From assembly GCA_027576995.1 (NCBI GenBank), contig JANBQC010000274.1:1-35699 (forward strand): a stretch of 35,699 nucleotides of DNA. The letters run 5' to 3'. Positions 12,086-24,350 of this stretch are shown one piece after another; position 1 is the stretch's first letter; each line of letters begins with the position of its first letter. The DNA comes from Dimargaris cristalligena (Eukaryota; Kickxellomycota; Dimargaritomycetes; Dimargaritales; Dimargaritaceae). The notes below the pieces were generated by a model. It was given only the letters and a program-made list of their open reading frames with translations, searched no databases and was not told where the DNA came from. The position numbers were made by a program, and so were the translations under genes.

Positions 12086-15000
12086 GGATGATTGTTTATC
12101 ATGGGGAGCTGGTTAGATATGCGATGTCTCACCCATCATCCCATTTTCCATCTTCGCCAATCGAGGGCTGCCGCATGGGGGGAGCTGTATGAACCGGAAT
12201 ATATCGGGGAATAGACCTCGCAGTCCACCCGCCTCAGTCAGTCGTCGCTGGATTTCCAGGGATGCGGGGAGGTGGGTTGGGCAAAGAGTGAATCAGCCGA
12301 AACTTCGGACGAATAAATTCGGTGGGAGAGTTAAGCCGCCATAAACGTCACTTTCCAGTTCCGGACGCAGGAGGTATGAAACACTCGATAGGGCGCGGCG
12401 GGAGTCGAGTAAATGAATAGAATAAGAGTGGCTGCAATGAGGTGTACGTCGGTGGTGTGAATTGTGGAATATAGGAGGGTGGGGGTCTTTTTAGTTGTGC
12501 AGGTTTGTATCCCAAGCAAAGGCGGAACCAACAGCGGACTTGAGTGGTGTGGGCGGGACTATAACGCGGGTGGGAGAGCCGAGAGAGGGTAGTATAGGGT
12601 ACATTAGCTTGGCTAGTATAATACAATATAATGAACGCCGAGCTATAAAACCACTCAAAGCGGCCGGAGAATTAGAAGACGTGTATGGTTCTGGACCATT
12701 CCGAGACAAGGCGCTAGGGAGTGAATGGACTAGGGTGGTGTAGAAAAGGGAACATGGAAAAGGAAAATCGACTATCCAAAAGGCTTGTTTGGTGGCGCCG
12801 CTGTAAACACGACCGCCTGCCCTATTTTGGGATGGACCTCTAATGCCATCATTATGGGAAATAGCAATAGCCTGTTGGACTTTTATGCGAAAGAATCTAA
12901 TAATAATACGGACTCAATAAACCCAATAGAAATTCCTTTTTGGCCAGTGTTTATAATCCGCTCGCAGTGGATGTACGGTGGGACAAGTAACCACTATTCC
13001 CAGCTGAACATTTACCCGCTGGGCTTGATATCCCTCTCCCTTTATTACACAAAGAAATATCCAAATCCCGTCGCAATAGCATTGCCGTATAGAGTACGTA
13101 TCAGCGATGGCTAAAAGCAAGGAAATCCGTGAAAATGGGGCAATACAAGGGGATGATCCTACTACTGGGAGGGGCCAAATAGTGATTTAATGAAATGTCG
13201 CAAGCACTGGCTGAAACCCAAGCCAGGTAGGGTAGAGTAATTCACATCACCCGGCGGGCCAACCACAACTAAAGCAGCATGAAGAAGTATACGCCACTGG
13301 GTGGGTTGATCGGGCCATTGTTCGTGGCAATCTTGGGCAGGAGGAGTATGTACGAGAATAGTGTTAAATAGAATAGGAGGAAAGGTAGGGAGGCCTTGAC
13401 CATCAATTGGCAGCCACCGACCGACCAACCGCCACCTAATTGTCACTTACTCCGAAACCCGGGATTCCCGAATGACACACTCACCATGGCACCCGCATCG
13501 CCTTCTTTAAAGGGCCCACCGAAAAGGATAAAATCATGTAAAGAAAGCAAGTGAAAGTAGGTTCGAAACAACCGGTTTTGCAACCGGCAATGCATGCGTA
13601 GGCGGAAGTACATGCCATTTCAGCCCAGGCAGTGGAAGCTCATTAGATGCAATGCCACGCTACCTTTTGCTCTTCTCATCCTTCCCCCTTTCTTCCCCTG
13701 CCACTTCTGGCTAAAAGTAATCCCACTATGTTCCCATCCCACCCCTCGCCTCATCTCTGTCCCTCCCCCCTGAGGCGGGCGAACCCGAGCATCGGCATCA
13801 ACCCAATGACTCTTGGGATTACCCCCTTAAACACCATGAGCGATTTGGAAGGTCACTATTACTCCTAATCACAGTTCAAATAACAGAGAACGGAGGAGAG
13901 AGGAGGTTCACCCACTTTGACAGGCAGCAAAGCCCTTCCTCCCCCATGAAGCACGAAGAGACCCTGCCCCAGGCGGAGTGAATAGCGAGACCCGATTGAA
14001 ATCACCCTCGCTCACTGGTGTCTAGATAATACAAGCTGACAGTGCGGCGCCACAATGCCAATAGCCGCCGTGGTCTGGGCAAAGATTTGAGGTTGGTCAT
14101 CAAATGAGTGGTGCGGCTCACAAAAAATCGTATGTAGGTTGACCCTTATTGACCTTTCCTGAACCCACACACATCCACTATAATGTCCAAAGCATTACCC
14201 TGGCTTACCAATGGACCATGTATTGGGACGAGCCACATAAACACATACACAACACTCCATCTCTTCCCAGTCCCATGGATACACCGCTATTTATCTCGTG
14301 AAAGTGTTTTATCTCGGTAGTATTTTTGGACCTCCCCAAAGGCCAATTGAATTTTCGCCATTGTATTCACTCCAGTCACCGCGGTAATGATAACAACAGC
14401 ATAGACAATCCAGGCTTTAATGAGGGCCCCCAGGGGACTGTGGAAGGTGCTGGGTGGCCAAGGAAATATAGACGCGTTCTACCTCCATTGCCAGATTGTA
14501 TTGTACCAGCGGCATGGGTGGTGGCGGTGCAGTGAAATTTTTCAAAAACAGCCATCTTGGTGCCCAGTGTGGCTGAGAAAGATATCCTTCGTCGGAGCTG
14601 AAACAAAAGGCCGCACGGCAGGGAAAGCTTTCTTTTATTCGGTCACCGACTTCCCAGCGGAATGGATCCCTGCTGGTTATTTATTCGGCCTAGTAAATAG
14701 AAGAAGCGGGATGCTTCGTGGCTAGAGCCTAGAATGACCTACCCTTCGCTCGTCCCATTCGAGAAATTCGGGCTGGTCTGCGCCTCCCCACTTTTAGCCG
14801 CAGACCTCCATTTCATCCAGCAGCCCATTCAACTCTATTATCCTCTTCCTACATTGGCGATGTAAAGGACAATCTTCAAATCGCCCACCATCTTGAAGGT
14901 CGGCTGGACACAACAATGACTAACCAAGTCCAGGCTTTCTATCTTTCTTTCTGCTGGTGCAAGGAATGAATAGAGTTCCTCTTTCAGCATCGCAGAATCT

Positions 15001-16580
15001 CAAAAACCGAGTGTATGTGCGGTGAATGTGGGCCCTATCTTTAGGGTGGACTAGCCAATGATCGATTGGGATAGGCAGCCAAGTTTCGGTTGGTGGATAG
15101 TCCTTGGTCGAGGGTTACGCTGTGACAGGGCTGTCCTAGACCAGAACGAACGAATAGCCAACCAGTCCCCGAAGGCGGTATTCTTGGACTTAAAGAGACC
15201 GGCGACTGCTGTTACTCCACCCACATAACTCTTCCCCCCTCCCTCCCACTCACCAGTTGAAGGAGGGGGAGGCGGCAAATTCAAGCTCAGCGACCTTTTC
15301 GCGCTCAGGTGGGTCACGCCCCCCCCCGCTTGGCCTCTCTCTCGAAGGAATACCAATGAAATCACTTTGATTTCGAAAATCTGTATTCTTTTCAATATTG
15401 TATTGGCCTGTAGACGCCATCGACTGGCCATGAGTAGCGCGTGCTGTGGGTTGTTCATGAACGCGAAGGGCTGACATGTGGACCAGCCATGTCCCCTAAA
15501 CGGGAAGGGCAATGCATTTTGGGGGGTTAACGGACGGAGTCCCAAAAAAGTCGCTAAACAGCTTTGCGATGTTTACCAAAAGCTATCCGAACTGCTGGTC
15601 TAGTGGCTGTGTCACCTAGCGACACCCCCCCCCCTCTCATCGCCGTTTCCATTTCATTTTACAGTACCAAAACTGGTCATTGATCCACAGGCCTTAATAT
15701 ACCCACCACTAAGAGGAATACGGCTTTGCGTCTGACGCACGGAAAGACACTAAAGGAGGCCAAGTCGGGTGGGTCTTATTGTGCGGTGACTTCCCCAATT
15801 TACTTGTTTTCCCCAACTTTCCACCACCACCCTCCTCCTCTATACCCATTTATTTAACTAAACCAACCATTATCTATATGTTATGCACTGTTCAAGCTGG
15901 GTTTAACAGCCGCGATCCGGATTGTCGCTGGGGATGCAACATATGCACCTCGACAGTCAGCCCAATCGCAGGGGGGAGAGAAGGAGGGGGTGAAAGGAGG
16001 TAGGAGAAGTAAACGATACAAAACTTTGAGTACAGCAATAGTGGGTGATGCGAGCGAAGATCGCGCACACTGTGACTGATATCCGACAACCTTAAGTTCG
16101 TCATAAGCCAGTAGAATGCATTATAGATACGTCTGCAGAAGTATTGCACCTCTTCGCCTCGCCTCCCATGTAATCCACCTCCTCGCATATCCCTGTCAAC
16201 CGCACTAGGTTCGTTTAGTTCAGGATCTATTGAAGTGGTCACTAGCTGGATTAACCGTGGGGTTAGTTGGAGCAGACGCCTGGCGCACCAATTACTGGGG
16301 CTGACCTACAGCACTTTCAAATCAACTCATGCCCATCATTTCCACTTCAACGGTTCGTAGGTAAACAGCGTGACGCTCTTCCTCATTCAAAGTAGATACC
16401 ATTAATGTAAACGCCAACCACTAGTGCAGCTTGTAGAATTGGTCACCTGAATGTCGGTCTTCAACACCAGCAACCAATGTCTATTCGCTCACATACGATG
16501 ATGGGCTGGGCGATTAATATGATCGCATTGCTTTGGCGAACCAATTCTCATTTGTATTTTTAGGGCAATAGTCACCCTTT

Positions 16581-16623
16581 CTCACTCTCTCTCTCTCTAG
16601 AGCGAGAGTGAATGAGTGAGTGA
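16581..16623. repeat. CT microsatellite within an 8-bp inverted repeat, then GAGT repeats
   Basis: TCACTCTC at 16582-16589 is the reverse complement of GAGAGTGA at 16604-16611. The loop between them is a CT run plus CTAGAGC. About three tandem GAGT-type units follow directly, on the purine strand. Confidence 0.7.
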
Positions 16624-17091
16624 GCGGAAATATGGGGGATATGTTGAGAGGGAGGGGCGGTGCTGGCTGGCCTTTTTACCGACCTTATCCATCTCGCCCT
16701 TGGTCCTTTGTGGTCTCCTTCTCTTTCCCATTCGAGGTCTAAATAGGAAGGCCCCCGAGTATTAACTGAATAAACGAATGGATCGGATCTGACCAGTTAG
16801 CGTTCGAAGATTACGAATTCTTGGTTGTAGAGCGGAACTGGGATAGGCCGGTTGAATAAGAGGACCTCAGCCAACATGGAAGGTAGTGGAGGGGGGGCCA
16901 TATAGACCGCCGGCTACAACTGATAAAGAGTCCCCCAACTAGCTCGCAGTGTTAATACTCCCCCCGCACCCTCAATAGGGGCAATTCCCCCTAGCTCCAC
17001 CTTTAGAGAGAGATGGAGGAGGGTTAAGCCCTTTTCACTGCACCTCTACCGAGACCTACTGGCTTTCCTTTCACCCCGTTCCTCTCGATAG

Positions 17092-17113
17092 TCGCCAGTT
17101 TTTTAAAAAACCA
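17092..17113 (+). repeat. 22-bp shared element, copy 1 (TCGCCAG then TTTTTTAAAAAACC)
   Basis: This 22-base segment recurs in the same orientation at 23271-23292 with one difference (T or C at the eighth base). The core TTTTTTAAAAAA is self-complementary. The low-complexity core may arise by chance, but the shared 7-base GC-richer left side is less expected. Confidence 0.45.
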
Positions 17114-20100
17114 AAATGGGCGCATGTAATATAATAAACACAATGCAAACTGTATATTTATGGGTGTTGCTCCGTACCGAGTGACGCGACGGCCCACTTC
17201 AAAGTCCATTTTCGCCAACTTAATGGCCCTCCAGATCGAGTAATAGAGCATTCACGTCCATATACACCCATACACACATACATACATAAAACCATACACC
17301 AATGCTACTACTACTACTTACTCTAACCACGATGACTGGTCACAGTGTTAGTGGGCGCAATAAATGATTTACACGGCCACACTCAACCACTACCACCACA
17401 TTACCTAGACCACTATCGGGCCCAGTAGTATGTGGGGGGAAAGAGGGCCTTGCTGAAGATGATGCTACTTGCCAAAGTGAAATAGGTTCTGAGACAGTCG
17501 GTGGGGGTGAAGCTCGCCCTTGAATAGAGCCAGTGGGGTACCCTTTTCCTGCTCAGTTGACTAGGGCCTATCCCCCCAGTAGGAGGTTTCAGATAGTGGG
17601 AGGGCGGCGGAAGTTTCAAAGTGAATGGGAGTGAGTGGTAAGAGCGTGTTTAGGGATATGTTGACTATATTTTTTACTTTCCTTACTTGGCGATTCCTCG
17701 CCCTTTAGAGTTTTATTCAGCAAATGTAGGAGAAGCGGATTCCAAGGCCTAGATTGAGCACTGTGCAAGGCGGAGAGAGCTGCGGGTGCGGGTGTATGGG
17801 GGGGTGTATAGGAGAAGTGTGTAGAAAGAGGGGTGTTGTGTGTGGGTCTCGTTGACTCCTGCCAACTGAACATTTAGCGAAACTATATATCCTTCCTGCC
17901 CCTCTGACAGCTGTCCAAGAATGGTAAGCGGGATTTGGGAGTCGAAGCGTGCGTAGTAGCGAGTCAATGTATGTGGACGCCTGGCACTCCCCCTCCCTTG
18001 GGGTGTGTATGTGTAGGTTCACAGCAATAGGCGTGAGGGGGCTATGGAGTATAGAATACATGGTTCAAAGGCAGAAGTACCAAAAAACCACTAGAGAAAA
18101 TTCGTTTCTCGTGGAGGGGGGAAGCAACAGTATCAGCCACATAGACCCCATCAGTTAAACAGGGGGCGGGTGGGTTCTCTGGGCATTTCTGGCATTTTCG
18201 GCCTTCTTATGAGGCACCCTGCGTTACTTCTACAGTGGCCAGTCCAGGCGTTCTTTCCTACGTATTTAGTAGTAGTACTTTTATCTCATTACCCCAGCAC
18301 CACTTCCAATCTCATACTTTCCTAATCATACTTACATTACTTATCTATTGGGCCAATATTAATAGTGGCCCCACCGATCCACCAATTTGGTGGCCGATAA
18401 GTGAGATATATAAAATCGCCAACCCCGGCGAATGGTACGGTAGACGAGAGGGTAAATAATATACGTCTTTGCCGTTGTGGTGGTCCCAAACCAAAGGTAG
18501 GAGGGGATAGGGTGAAGGGATGGAAGCCATGTAAGACATAACCAATCATTAGGTATTATTAAAGAAAAGCCACGACCACTGTTATCTATGAGCCATTTCA
18601 ATATGCCTATGAGAGAGGTACGCAAAGTATTTCATCGCATTGGACCTTGGTGGCCCCATAACCCCATTCAAAGGAGACTGCCATAAACAAGTCCGGGGGG
18701 AACCCTCCTCCTCTCCTTCATTGAGGAGGAGAGGGATTGTGTAGGAGGAGTCCATTAATTTTAGCCCGGGTAACTGTACTCTGGGGTTGGTTAACCAAAT
18801 CAAAGAGCCGAAGGGCGCAAAGAGCCAACTACACCCGCTGGGGTCGTCGTCCCTCATTTATTAGGAATGGTGGAGAGGTTGTATTATATACGAAGAGCGA
18901 AGTTGACAATGGCGACAATGCCCCCCCCCTTGCCCATGGAAAGGGGGTCCGACCGCGTTGTCCATAATTCGAGCCTCAAACGTGCCTACTTTCCACCACC
19001 GCTCACCACTTGCTCCTTTTTAATGATTGAGAGTATTGTGGTCATAAATATATATATATCCCCCCTACTCTTTTTCATAATATCACCACCTCACTTCATC
19101 GTCACAGCAGGTGCGCATTCTCCTCTCTATTCCAGTCTGCTCTATTTGTAAGACTATCAGTAGACTAGCATTAAACACGGTGTGCCCCTGAGGCCACCTA
19201 TTCACTCTATTACCAATGGCTCGAATCATACACACGTTGCCAACTATCGTTCACCCTGATCGTAATGTGACAATGCAATAGGAGATCTGGAGGGTGTAGT
19301 GAATGCACAGGTGCGAATACTTCACCCCAGGGGCCAGTGAATTTGGTCCAAGAAAGTAGCGTCAGACTCTATAGATATTGAGGGTGAATAAGATGGATAT
19401 ATCCTGTAATGCTTTAGGCGGTATGGTGACGTCTACTAAAGGGGGTGGTATTATATATAGTCTTGTATGGGGGCTGCTGGGTGTGAGTTATACTGCGTAC
19501 GTTAATCGTATAAAAGCAGGTTCTACAAGGTAGTCAAAATGCCACTACCCCTACAAAAACCACCCCCCCCTTTCGTAATGTCGTCGTGGGCCACTTTACG
19601 TATTCACCTAATATGATTGTACCGTTGCATATAGCGAGGGACCACTATAGAGGGCATTCATGCTTAAGTTATTATTGGGTCGCTCTAGTAACCTAGTCGG
19701 TAGGGATCGGGGTATACGCAGTGTTCGCCCCTGGCCGGTGGCGATATTATAGTATAGGTAGCATTTTAAAACGCCAAGTAGAGAGTAGAAATAATATGTG
19801 TATGTGTATATGGAAATGAAGGGGGGGTTGATTATTAGGTATATTTACAATGGTACCTCCATTTGTGTTCATTAGGATAAGAATGACTAACTCGAGGCAC
19901 TACCGGTTCACTAATAGGTATTACGGCCCTGAGCGGGGGCGGTCGACGTTGCAGGGATTATTGAGTCGATTATTCTCGACGCGTATCGCAGCAGTAGATA
20001 GGCTAGGCGGTGGTATGGTTATTGTGTAGAGCAGCCCATCATCCACTTACCAATCCTCGGCGAACAAAAGGATAAAAGGCTTTATTAGGATGAGCAAGGC

Positions 20101-20505
20101 CGAGGAAAAGACATTACCAATAGGCAGCCGGGTAAATCCTACACAGTCTGGTGAAGAGATGCTAGTTGGTTCCCATCGCCCCGCCGACCAGCCACTCCCA
20201 TGGCCAATCAACGACCGGCATTGGCAGACCATCATGGACCATGGCCATCAGAAATCGCAGAAGGGAAGGAAGAGTGAGGGAGAGCGAGATAATATATAGG
20301 CCCATATTCCCTTTTCCCTATTGTTATTTGATGGAAATATAACTGCCCTGTATAATGTAATGCATTTTACTGTATCCTATAACCCTCTATGCCACCGCAT
20401 ACAGTCTGTCCTCTCCACTTACGCGCATATACGGGGTTGAACGGTTAGTGGTTGGTTATATGCTGGGTGTGCAACCAAGAGGGGAAGAGGGCCAACGGGT
20501 GTATG

Positions 20506-21274
20506 GGTGGATTATAATAGCCCACCACCCTAAAAGGACCACCGCCGCATATACACACACCCACACATATATCCACCACACTCGCATACACACCAGGCTA
20601 CCCTTTTCCCGTCCCCCCCTGATTTCTATATAAACCCAGCCGGTGCCCGCCCTTATACTTGCTTCTCTACCCCTTCAGCGGATTGTTGCGTTGGCCCCTC
20701 TTTGGATTCACCTTTCGTTCTCTCTTTTCTCCTATCCTATCCCTTCCACCCCACCTTCGCCTCGTCGTTGTTGGCTCACCCTCTTCATTCTTTATTTTCT
20801 CCTTTGTATACGAATTGCATAACCACCCTTTCAAGTTTTCGCTTTATTTCTAGTTTTGTGCTAACCATTCCTTCTCCCCCTACCCATCATTTATCTGTGT
20901 TTGTAGTAGCTATTCCAACCTGTTCGTGTTTGTGTGTGTAGTATAATCACTGGCATCCCATTCCGCAATAAACTTCAGCCAAGCCTAAAAGCCCTCGCTG
21001 TCTGTCCCCACTCTTCCGTCTCCCGGTTCAAAGCCAACTTGTTCCCCCCTTTTGTTTCCCACTTTCTCACCCGCTGTGACTAGCTCAATATACACACACG
21101 CATCCCCTTGGCCTCTGTTTCTCGCACAGCCGGCACAGTCCTGTATCATTATCGTCTATATTCTAAAATCATCGGCATTGCACCCCCGGATTAATAATTC
21201 CTAGGCGCATCCATTCACACCTCCCTATTTAAAAGTACAACCCTCCTCCCAAAAAACGCATACACCCTCACAAA
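20506..21274 (+). promoter_or_regulatory. Promoter and long ATG-free 5' leader of the zinc-finger gene
   Basis: A TATATAAA at 20627-20634 stands about 640 bp before the start codon and leads into a strongly pyrimidine-rich sense strand, a common arrangement at fungal transcription starts. Reading every base from 20506 to 21274 on the plus strand finds no ATG, so ribosomes scanning such a leader would first meet the ATG at 21275. A leader intron is possible: GTATAC at 20806, a CTAAC branch-like site at 20861-20865, and TAG at 20904-20906. The donor is weak. A second A/T box, TATTTAAAAG at 21226-21235, could start a short-leader transcript instead. The start of transcription is inferred, not seen. 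Confidence 0.6.
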
Positions 21275-22264
21275 ATGCCGGCTCCCATGGCCCTCGCCAC
21301 TTCCTTTAAAGACAGTCCTCTGGATCTGTTCGATTTCACATCCGCTTCTGATAGCAGTGGTAGCTGCACACCCACTAATCTGGATGATGACTTCTTCTAT
21401 CCTCGTGAGCTTGAAACTACCTTTTGCCGCGATTTCTCTTGCTGCGGCCTCGTACTGGAGGATCTGCATGACCTACTGCAGCACTACGAAGAGTGCCATG
21501 TTCGTCTGGAATCCGACGTCCCTCTGGAAACCCCCGCCCTCTTTGAAGACGGCTGGACCTCCTCCAGTGACTCGGACCCCAGTGCCCACCCCTCCCCCTA
21601 CCTAAAAGCCGCCACCGCCGCTTCGTTCATGAAGCACACTGGTGGCGCCTCCCTCTACCCCGAAGAACTCCTGCCCTACCCCCAGGACGAACTCTCCCTG
21701 GCCGCCTTTGATGCTGCCATGCTCAAGGCCGCCTCTGCCCTCTCCATCCCCCCTCGGGAGGCTATGCTTTCGTCCTCGTCCGTGCCCTCCACCCCCACCA
21801 CCGCCGTTTCAACCCCTGCCCCTTCGACCCCTGCGTCTACCGCTGCGTCGTCTCCCCGCAAGAAGCGCCCCGCCACTTCCGATGCTGATGTCGCCCCCCG
21901 GCCCGCCAAGAAGGCCGCTGTCTCCCGGAAATCAAAATCCGCTTCCAGCAGTGCCACCTCCTCCGATGCCGAATCTGGTGCCGAAAACGGGGGCAAGCCC
22001 GAGGTGCGCGAGAAGCCCTACCGGTGCCCCATCGAGGGATGCGGCAAGTCCTACAAGAACCCCAATGGCCTCAAATACCACAACCTGCACGGTCATTGCC
22101 AAGCGGGTGCCGATGGCGAAGGCATTCCCCGGCCTTTCACCTGTACTTTCGAGGACTGCAAGAAGACTTACAAGAACCTCAACGGTCTCAAATACCACGT
22201 TCAGCACACCCACACCCCCAAGGCCCCGGAAGTAGTTGTGGCCCAGGAGGCCATTCAGGTGTAA
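21275..22264 (+). CDS. Sfp1/JAZF1-like C2H2 zinc-finger transcription factor
   Basis: The product is a 329-residue nuclear DNA-binding regulator. The N-terminal block at residues 50-76 has Cys51, Cys56, Cys57, His70, Cys74 and His75 in an LxDLHDLLQHYEECH context, as in fungal Sfp1-like proteins. Residues 160-235 are a Ser/Thr/Pro/Ala-rich, probably disordered linker with basic nuclear-localisation-like patches RKKR (195-198) and RPAKK (209-213). Two C-terminal fingers share the spacing C-x4-C-x12-H-x4-H: Cys251/Cys256/His269/His274 and Cys290/Cys295/His308/His313. Both contain YKNxNGLKYH, the hallmark of the Sfp1/JAZF1 type. In yeast, Sfp1 controls ribosomal-protein and ribosome-biogenesis genes downstream of TORC1; that role here is only by analogy. 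The frame is uninterrupted and intronless, C-rich at third positions, and its ATG in CACAAAATGCC follows 769 ATG-free bases. All key Cys and His residues are present, so it should be functional. The nearest other gene is the 5S copy, more than 11 kb away. Confidence 0.93.
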   Translation: MPAPMALATSFKDSPLDLFDFTSASDSSGSCTPTNLDDDFFYPRELETTFCRDFSCCGLVLEDLHDLLQHYEECHVRLESDVPLETPALFEDGWTSSSDSDPSAHPSPYLKAATAASFMKHTGGASLYPEELLPYPQDELSLAAFDAAMLKAASALSIPPREAMLSSSSVPSTPTTAVSTPAPSTPASTAASSPRKKRPATSDADVAPRPAKKAAVSRKSKSASSSATSSDAESGAENGGKPEVREKPYRCPIEGCGKSYKNPNGLKYHNLHGHCQAGADGEGIPRPFTCTFEDCKKTYKNLNGLKYHVQHTHTPKAPEVVVAQEAIQV

Positions 22265-23600
22265 TCACCCCACTTTGGTTGAATTCTACACCTCAGGAAA
22301 GGGAGCCGTGTAAAATAAGCCAGCCAATGTCGGGTATTTTTGATCACTGGGGTTGTTATCATCGTCGACGGCGCGAATCTGGATTACTGTAAACAGGTCT
22401 TTGACTGACTGGCCCAGCCATCTCCACACTCCCCCACGAGTTTAACCTTACTTATCTCCCCCTATCCCGTGCTTTTGGCGATGTGATCTTATATTTTTTT
22501 CACAACCCTGCCTTCCTCGCACGACCTTGTGTGCTACCATGGTCAACGGTTGCGGTTTTGTAGACCTCTCCTTTCACCACCAGTAACACAAAGGTTGGTT
22601 AGCCGACCTCTAGACTTACGTCAACTGGCTGTGAATCTTTCCATCCTGCTGGTGTGTAACTGGAGAGTGTCTGCTCACCCTGACTGATTATCTAATTGCC
22701 CTATTCGGTCGCTGGCCCCTTAATAAGAGGGGTACCCATCCAGCCGATTGCGGGCCGAGTAGTGGCCCCACCCTATTCCGGTGCTTGTGTCCAATTGGTT
22801 CCGATCATTTGGGATCGCCGGGATGGTTTAGCTGGGGGAAATCATGTCAAGCGTTGACAACTCGATATAGATGGTAGGTGCGTTGGTGTCCCTGCCAACC
22901 CCCCTGTCTTCTAATTCGCCCCTCTCACTTCCCTTCCAACCCCAGTTCAATCGACATTGTGTTGTTGCCCAAACTGTTCTCTGGACAGTCTGTTCATATT
23001 CAGTCTTTCCGGTGCTCTCTTGTATTTGTGCTCATCTTGTAAACCATAGTTCATTTATGAATATTGGTCCGGTTACCTTTAGTCCACCCCTTCCCCCTCA
23101 TCAGTTCCCTAATTCTGTGTCGTCTTCCCAAGTTTTGGAATTGGACTCCGTTTCCCAGTTTCGTGCATTATTTTACTATACCCCTGTAAACTCGTGCTAT
23201 TTGATACATTTCTTCTGTCTTCTTACCCCCAATTGCATCCGCCTCTTTTTTGATCGTGCTATACCTTTAATCGCCAGCTTTTTTAAAAAACCCACTGCTT
23301 CTTTGTTTTTGCACTACCTGGTTTGGCATCTGTACTATGCACTACCGTCACACATTATTCATTTATCCACCTCCTAAAAGTTCGTTTCTCATCCTTTTTA
23401 TTTTCTATTATTCTCTGTACCCCTATTGATCTCTCGGGCATTGCCCTAGCATTCTAATATCTGCATATCCCCCCTCTCCTTATTAGGTCCTTTTATTCGG
23501 TCAGATGCTTTTTTGACTGGTTTGGTATTTTCGTTTGAGACCCATTATTATATTAGCAATAAAATAGTAAATAGTTTGGTAGCTACTTTAATCCTTGGTC
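22265..23600 (+). other. Downstream region of the zinc-finger gene, possible long 3' UTR
   Basis: No gene was recognised. From about 22870 to 23560 the plus strand is again T/C-rich, the same strand bias as in the leader. The bias ends near AATAAA at 23558-23563, a possible polyadenylation signal. One reading is a 3' UTR of about 1.3 kb. An earlier polyadenylation site nearer the stop codon is equally possible. The 168-codon frame at 22871-23377 is Ser/Pro/Leu/Phe-rich, as any frame of a pyrimidine-rich strand would be, and has no domain. Confidence 0.35.
23271..23292 (+). repeat. 22-bp shared element, copy 2
   Basis: Matches 17092-17113 at 21 of 22 bases. It lies in the pyrimidine-rich region downstream of the zinc-finger gene. 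Confidence 0.45.
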
Positions 23601-24345
23601 GGCGATTCACTCTTGTCTGGGACTGAAGTAGATTGCTTGGGAAGAAGTGGCATGTATGTGTGGTGCCTAAAGGCGAGATTCCATCAGTTCTTGACCAACT
23701 AATTCGCCCATACCTTAGGTCGCGAATCTCCTAGCATTTTACATTTCGAGATTGGCAGTGGTAGTTACCATGTTTCGTTTAATCTATCACTTCAATTAAA
23801 ATACACTTGGGAAAGATAGATGATGGCCACCGTTATTTTAATGTGATTACACATTTTCCAACGATTGTCCCAGTAGGTTCCTTTTTGGATTGAATATTTT
23901 CCAAGCTGATCTCCAACGGATGAACCTCTCCACCTTTTCTGTCTAAACTAGTAGCCTCCTGCTCTTATTTTCACTAGAAATAAAGCCAATATTCCCAGCA
24001 GATAAACATCGGATTGCTAATCTGGTCAACTACAGAACATAATCACAGACCCGTCGTGTCTCTGAAGACCACTGAAGATACGCGGGATTCCGGTGGTGAA
24101 CCCACTCCCCTTTTTTAATATTCGAACAGCTTTGCTTAAATTCCATCACTCCCTCACCCCATGTATAAACGACACTTTCATTCTCTCACTCGCGGATGCC
24201 ATTCAGCCCCGACACGCATGTACTTTACTGGTCTGTTATACAGTGGTGAATGTGTTAAAGGTAATAAATACAACCCAACCCTCTCACAGAAGGAGTGGAC
24301 TGAAGGGGAAAGGAGAAGAAAGGTGAGGTTATATTGGACTGATTC
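23600..24345. other. Gene-free unique DNA
   Basis: Balanced composition and only short chance frames. No repeat or RNA gene was recognised before the inverted repeat arm that begins at about 24346. Confidence 0.5.
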
Positions 24346-24350
24346 CACAT

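Larger units (their letters stand above)
10022..20505. other. Gene-free unique tract, upstream desert part 2
   Basis: This tract has the same CpG-normal composition as the part before it and no recognisable gene. The longest ATG-initiated frame (183 codons, minus strand, 11253 down to 10702) includes an Asn run made by the ATT microsatellite and has no domain. Strand-asymmetric simple sequence is common: pyrimidine-rich 13660-13780, G-rich 17784-17850, and C-homopolymers of 9-10 at 15319, 15625 and 18921. Microsatellites lie at 11205-11222, 12072-12085 and 16581-16600. No RNA gene was seen. Confidence 0.55.

Noticed and set aside
13550..13585. GGTTCGAAACAACC resembling a tRNA B box
   Set aside because: No acceptor, anticodon or D-arm pairing fits around it. 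Other GGTTCGA-like sites (for example near 8698) fail likewise.
15051..15545. 164-codon frame on the minus strand
   Set aside because: Its first codon is TTG, it contains low-complexity Pro and Gly stretches from C-rich tracts, and no family is recognised.
20659..20941. Upstream ORFs in the leader of the zinc-finger gene (64 and 79 codons)
   Set aside because: Both begin with TTG. The leader contains no ATG at all, so conventional upstream ORFs are absent.
21642..22392. Alternative frames overlapping the zinc-finger gene (197 and 122 codons plus, 106 and 93 minus)
   Set aside because: They are frame-shifted or antisense readings of the GC-rich coding sequence and lack independent support.
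22871..23377. 168-codon frame downstream of the zinc-finger gene
   Set aside because: Its composition mirrors the pyrimidine-rich strand, with no domain, so it is more likely untranslated or intergenic.
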